From Oceanospirillum sanctuarii (GTDB lineage Bacteria; Pseudomonadota; Gammaproteobacteria; Pseudomonadales; Halomonadaceae), in contig NZ_MTBA01000013.1 in NCBI RefSeq assembly GCF_002150805.1, positions 112,715 through 176,714 of the forward strand: a DNA stretch of 64,000 bases. Direction: 5' to 3'. Positions within the stretch are counted from its first letter, which is position 1. The number at the start of each line of letters is the position of its first letter. The notes under the pieces were generated by a model that saw nothing but the letters and a program-made list of their open reading frames with translations, did not search any database and was not told the DNA's origin. The position numbers and the translations under genes were made by a program. This document shows, piece after piece, positions 61,634 through 64,000 of the stretch.

Positions 61634-62548
61634 TTAGGTGTCCAGCTTGGGATTCAGCAACGTCAGAACTTCATCACCCTGCAAACGACGATCACGATAC
61701 TCAGTACCAACGCGCTCCAGCAACACTTCTGGATCAACCTCAGGATTGCCAAAATAGATTCCCATACGCGCTTTGACCTTTAGCTCAGGCCATTCAGGGT
61801 AGGACAGACGAGCGATTGCCCGCATCAGGTGAGAAACCAATTCCTGCACAGAACCTTTAGTCGCAAGAGGAAGCAACAGGCACAGCTTCTTACCGGAGAA
61901 GCGTGCAGCGTATTCCGGCATCTCAACAACACGCTTCACAATCTGCCCGATATGCAGCAGAACACGCTCACCGGCTGGCTGACCGTACTTCTCATTGATA
62001 TCCGCCATATTCTCAAGATCAAGCAGCATAAGACCGAACGGTTTTTTTGTCTCAAGGGCTTTGGACATCACGCCGTGCATATAAGGCAGGAAATACACCC
62101 GCTGCAGCAAGCCGGTTGCTGGATCTAACATAGAATCCATCTGAGCTTCAGCCAGCATCTCATGCATCTGATCTGTTTCAGCCATACGTTCTGTAACATC
62201 ATGACCGGAAACCAGAATCATATCTTTCTGGTCAATCTCAACGCATTGCAGCTGCAGGGAATAATCACGCATCCCAGCCAGCTTAGACACCAGAACGGTA
62301 TTCATCGTCATGCTTTTGTGATCAGACGAAGAAAGGTTATCGAGAATAGCGGTAAGTTCAGGAACTGAAAATTCCGGAAAAAGATCATGGGGAGAGAGTT
62401 CACAGATTTCGCCATCAGCATAGCCGAGAGCCGTTTCTGCTGCAGAGTTGCTGTACACGAAGTTGAGGCTTTTAGGATCAAGTAGTAACAACAACTCCCG
62501 GGACTGAGCAATTGCAGCCCCGATAAGTTGATCTGAAACAACCATCAT
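61634..62548 (-). CDS. PAS protein with degenerate GGDEF domain
   Basis: Protein of 304 residues. A PAS domain (about 15-125, with LLDPKSLNFVYSNSAAETALGY and ending VTERMAETDQMHEM) leads into a GGDEF-fold domain (DPATGLLQRVYFLPYM, then GLMLLDLENMADINEKYG). The active-site loop reads ARFSGKKLCLLLP in place of RxGGDEF, so both the glycine pair and the acidic pair are lost and cyclase activity is not possible. It might bind GTP or a partner, or act as a structural adaptor. RBS AAGGAGAGTGCG supports ATG 62548. It has its own terminator. Confidence 0.85.
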   Translation of the reverse strand: MMVVSDQLIGAAIAQSRELLLLLDPKSLNFVYSNSAAETALGYADGEICELSPHDLFPEFSVPELTAILDNLSSSDHKSMTMNTVLVSKLAGMRDYSLQLQCVEIDQKDMILVSGHDVTERMAETDQMHEMLAEAQMDSMLDPATGLLQRVYFLPYMHGVMSKALETKKPFGLMLLDLENMADINEKYGQPAGERVLLHIGQIVKRVVEMPEYAARFSGKKLCLLLPLATKGSVQELVSHLMRAIARLSYPEWPELKVKARMGIYFGNPEVDPEVLLERVGTEYRDRRLQGDEVLTLLNPKLDT

Positions 62549-62700
62549 CGCACTCTCCTTAACCTTTTATTCTTATCAGGAAGCTAAAGAAAATACCTGT
62601 AACCACTTCCTAATAAAAGCATCAAAAGGTAACGCTTTGTCTTTATCTGTCCTCAGATAAACAGTGGGATGGCTGCTCCGGAAGCAGAAAATTCACCGCG

Positions 62701-63405
62701 TTACCAACGTAGCGTCTCTTTAACAAAAGGGATGGTCAACTTCCTCTGAGCCATCAGGGACGCATGATCCAACACCGACAACATATCGAACAGTTCGCGA
62801 AGGGTTCGCGGGCTTCGATGCAAGATATATCTCGCCACTTCATCTGTTAATTCTAGCCCACGCTCGCGTGCCCTGAGCTTAAAGGCAGCAATTTTTTGCT
62901 CATCATCAAGCTTATGCAATGCAGAGGTAACCCCCCAAGCCAGACGAGAGGAGAGATCCGGTAATTTAACCCCCAACTTGGCTGGAGCCGCATCAGCAGA
63001 AATCACCAGAATTTTTCCCGCATCCCTTAAGCGATTAAAGCAATGGAATAGCGCGGTTTCCCACTTGGCTCGCCCCGCAACCAGATTCAGGTCATCGATA
63101 CAAACCAGATCCAGAGACTCGAGACCTTCAAGCAGATCCGGAGACAAGAGCGCCAGCTCATCAAGGGGAAGATAAACAGAACGGAGACCAGCAGCATCGG
63201 CCTGATGACACAACGCCTGCAGCAAGTGGCTTTTACCGGAATCCTGAGGGCCATACACATACTGAAATGACTCGCCCTGCCCTTCAATAAGTGCACGCAG
63301 AGCATCCAGAAGATAACCATTATCTCCCGGAAAGAAATTAGCAAAGGTCGCATCATCTCTCAGACCTATGCTCAACGATAGCTGTGAAGCTTGAAAATCA
63401 GCCAT
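62701..63405 (-). CDS. hda: DnaA regulatory inactivator Hda
   Basis: Protein of 234 residues. The N-terminal QASQLSLSIGL contains the beta-clamp-binding QLSLxI motif that defines Hda. The AAA+ domain follows: Walker A-like YGPQDSGKSHLL (near 50), Walker B DLVCIDDLNLV (near 97), sensor 1 LVISAD and an LSSRLAWG arginine-finger box (near 150). With ADP and the clamp it triggers ATP hydrolysis by DnaA, preventing re-initiation. The motif is cut in Pseudomonas-type genomes beside the wrbA operon; here other genes lie between them. Confidence 0.94.
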   Translation of the reverse strand: MADFQASQLSLSIGLRDDATFANFFPGDNGYLLDALRALIEGQGESFQYVYGPQDSGKSHLLQALCHQADAAGLRSVYLPLDELALLSPDLLEGLESLDLVCIDDLNLVAGRAKWETALFHCFNRLRDAGKILVISADAAPAKLGVKLPDLSSRLAWGVTSALHKLDDEQKIAAFKLRARERGLELTDEVARYILHRSPRTLRELFDMLSVLDHASLMAQRKLTIPFVKETLRW

Positions 63406-63593
63406 ATTTCAATGACTTACCTTAGAAAATCCATCATGAGGAATAAATTAGCTGCTTTGAACAACAAAAGAAAGTCTCTTGTTCATTTATACAGCAATTT
63501 ACCGCCCATTGTCCTGCATGAATTAGACCAAATTCAGCCACACATATAACAATCAGCAAAACAGCTAACGCTTAGAGCCACTCAGAACCTGAA

Positions 63594-63701
63594 TCAGAAC
63601 CAGCCGGCAGCGACTGCAAGGCGGTATGCCAAGCCAGCACTAGCCGCAACCCAAAGTAATTTAACCCAGAGAGGAAAACGAAGAGAGGTTTCTTCACGCA
63701 T
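63594..63701 (-). CDS. Micro-ORF: 35-residue membrane peptide
   Basis: A short frame starting at ATG 63701 with an excellent AAAGGAG eight bases upstream (spacer TTGCCGTT). It encodes 35 residues: a charged start MREETSLRFPLW, then a hydrophobic stretch VKLLWVAASAGLAYRL, AVAAGWF and a stop. One membrane-spanning segment is likely, with the N-terminus inside. It sits between hda and tRNA-Ser, on the same strand, with no other coding candidate in the 500-base gap. Protein unknown; the ribosome site and composition are the only support. Confidence 0.5.
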   Translation of the reverse strand: MREETSLRFPLWVKLLWVAASAGLAYRLAVAAGWF

Positions 63702-63867
63702 AACGGCAACTCCTTTTGTTCACGCGTTTGTCGTAGATCAATTTTAGCCAAGACGAACAGGAAAAATAACTAGGATGAACCCCAGCTATTAGCGGTAATT
63801 CTCCTTACCGATACCATCCTTGTCGGCCATCTGAGCAAAAGCATCAGCAGAAAACAAATTTTGAGGC

Positions 63868-63899
63868 AAAAAAAAACCTGCTCATTGAGCAGGTTTTTA
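63868..63899 (-). terminator. Terminator of the tRNA-Ser gene
   Basis: Minus strand AAACCTGCTC and GAGCAGGTTT form the stem with a three- to four-base loop, followed by a long T-run, starting a few bases after the tRNA 3' end. Confidence 0.92.
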
Positions 63900-63905
63900 G
63901 AATAG

Positions 63906-63996
63906 TGGCGGAGGGACAGGGATTTGAACCCTGGAAGGGCTATTAACCCTTGCCGGTTTTCAAGACCGGTGCTTTCAGCCGCTCAGCCATCCCTCC
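63906..63996 (-). tRNA. tRNA-Ser (anticodon TGA)
   Basis: The minus strand reads GGAGGGATGGCTGAGCGG at the 5' end and TCCCTCCGCCA at the 3' end, with the acceptor pairs GGAGGGA/TCCCTCC and an encoded CCA. The anticodon arm CCGGTCTTGAAAACCGG has the loop CTTGAAA, giving anticodon TGA. The long variable arm (AAGGG...CCCTT) and the T arm CAGGGTTCAAATCCCTG identify a class II serine tRNA that reads UCA codons. Confidence 0.97.
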
Positions 63997-64000
63997 AGCA

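Overview
The window looks like chromosomal DNA of a marine gammaproteobacterium, most likely Oceanospirillales (Oceanospirillaceae-like). This is inferred from gene content: a YihY/ArsC/WrbA/DUF2069/Hda neighbourhood like that of Pseudomonas, MocR regulators paired with EamA exporters, HupE with its membrane-anchor partner, NnrS, a FIST-domain protein with a hybrid kinase, and several cyclic-di-GMP proteins. GC content looks close to 50%. Genes are dense, mostly with clear Shine-Dalgarno sites. I saw no rRNA, CRISPR array, transposase, integrase or phage structural gene. One tRNA gene (Ser, UGA) lies at the right edge.

Layout. 1-645: 3' end of a PLP aminotransferase. 652-3503: small accessory island with a HigB2/HigA2 toxin-antitoxin pair and its operators, an unknown protein, a HicB antitoxin whose HicA toxin survives only as a C-terminal stub, and a DUF2971 protein. 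3808-10667: DEAD-box helicase, a membrane protein, a PAS-GGDEF cyclase and a giant DUF2339 membrane protein. 10925-12883: molybdenum cofactor genes moaB and moeA. 12987-17322: RidA, a MocR regulator divergent from an EamA transporter, and a HupE/anchor pair. 17536-27510 (all minus strand): a peptide-use cluster with a Dpp-like ABC importer (binding protein, two permeases, two ATPases), an M14 carboxypeptidase, a LysR regulator and a PepQ-type prolidase. Imported peptides would be trimmed and hydrolysed by enzymes encoded beside the importer.

28029-31111: small housekeeping genes (UPF0231/YacL, HIT, HAD, FemAB-like). 31188-37088: second accessory stretch with an MntA/HepT type VII toxin-antitoxin pair, a pentapeptide-repeat potassium channel, a WYL regulator overlapping an unknown gene, a divergent PD-(D/E)XK nuclease-like gene with two palindromic operator-like sites before its ribosome site, and small unknown genes. 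This is the best candidate for an undescribed, possibly defensive, system. 37103-48318: SulP transporter, proS, a FIST (NosP-like) protein with a hybrid histidine kinase that together probably sense nitric oxide, and two chemoreceptors.

48445-53192: pirin, a second EamA/MocR divergent pair, and NnrS with an FNR/DNR-type box at class II spacing. 53348-56534: acylphosphatase, YihY, arsC, wrbA, DUF2069. 56688-63405: a CHASE-GGEEF cyclase, a leucine-type dehydrogenase with a structured leader and a sodium-coupled amino-acid transporter, a PAS protein with a destroyed GGDEF motif, and hda. A 35-residue membrane micro-ORF and tRNA-Ser close the window. All functions are assigned by reading motifs; no database search was possible.
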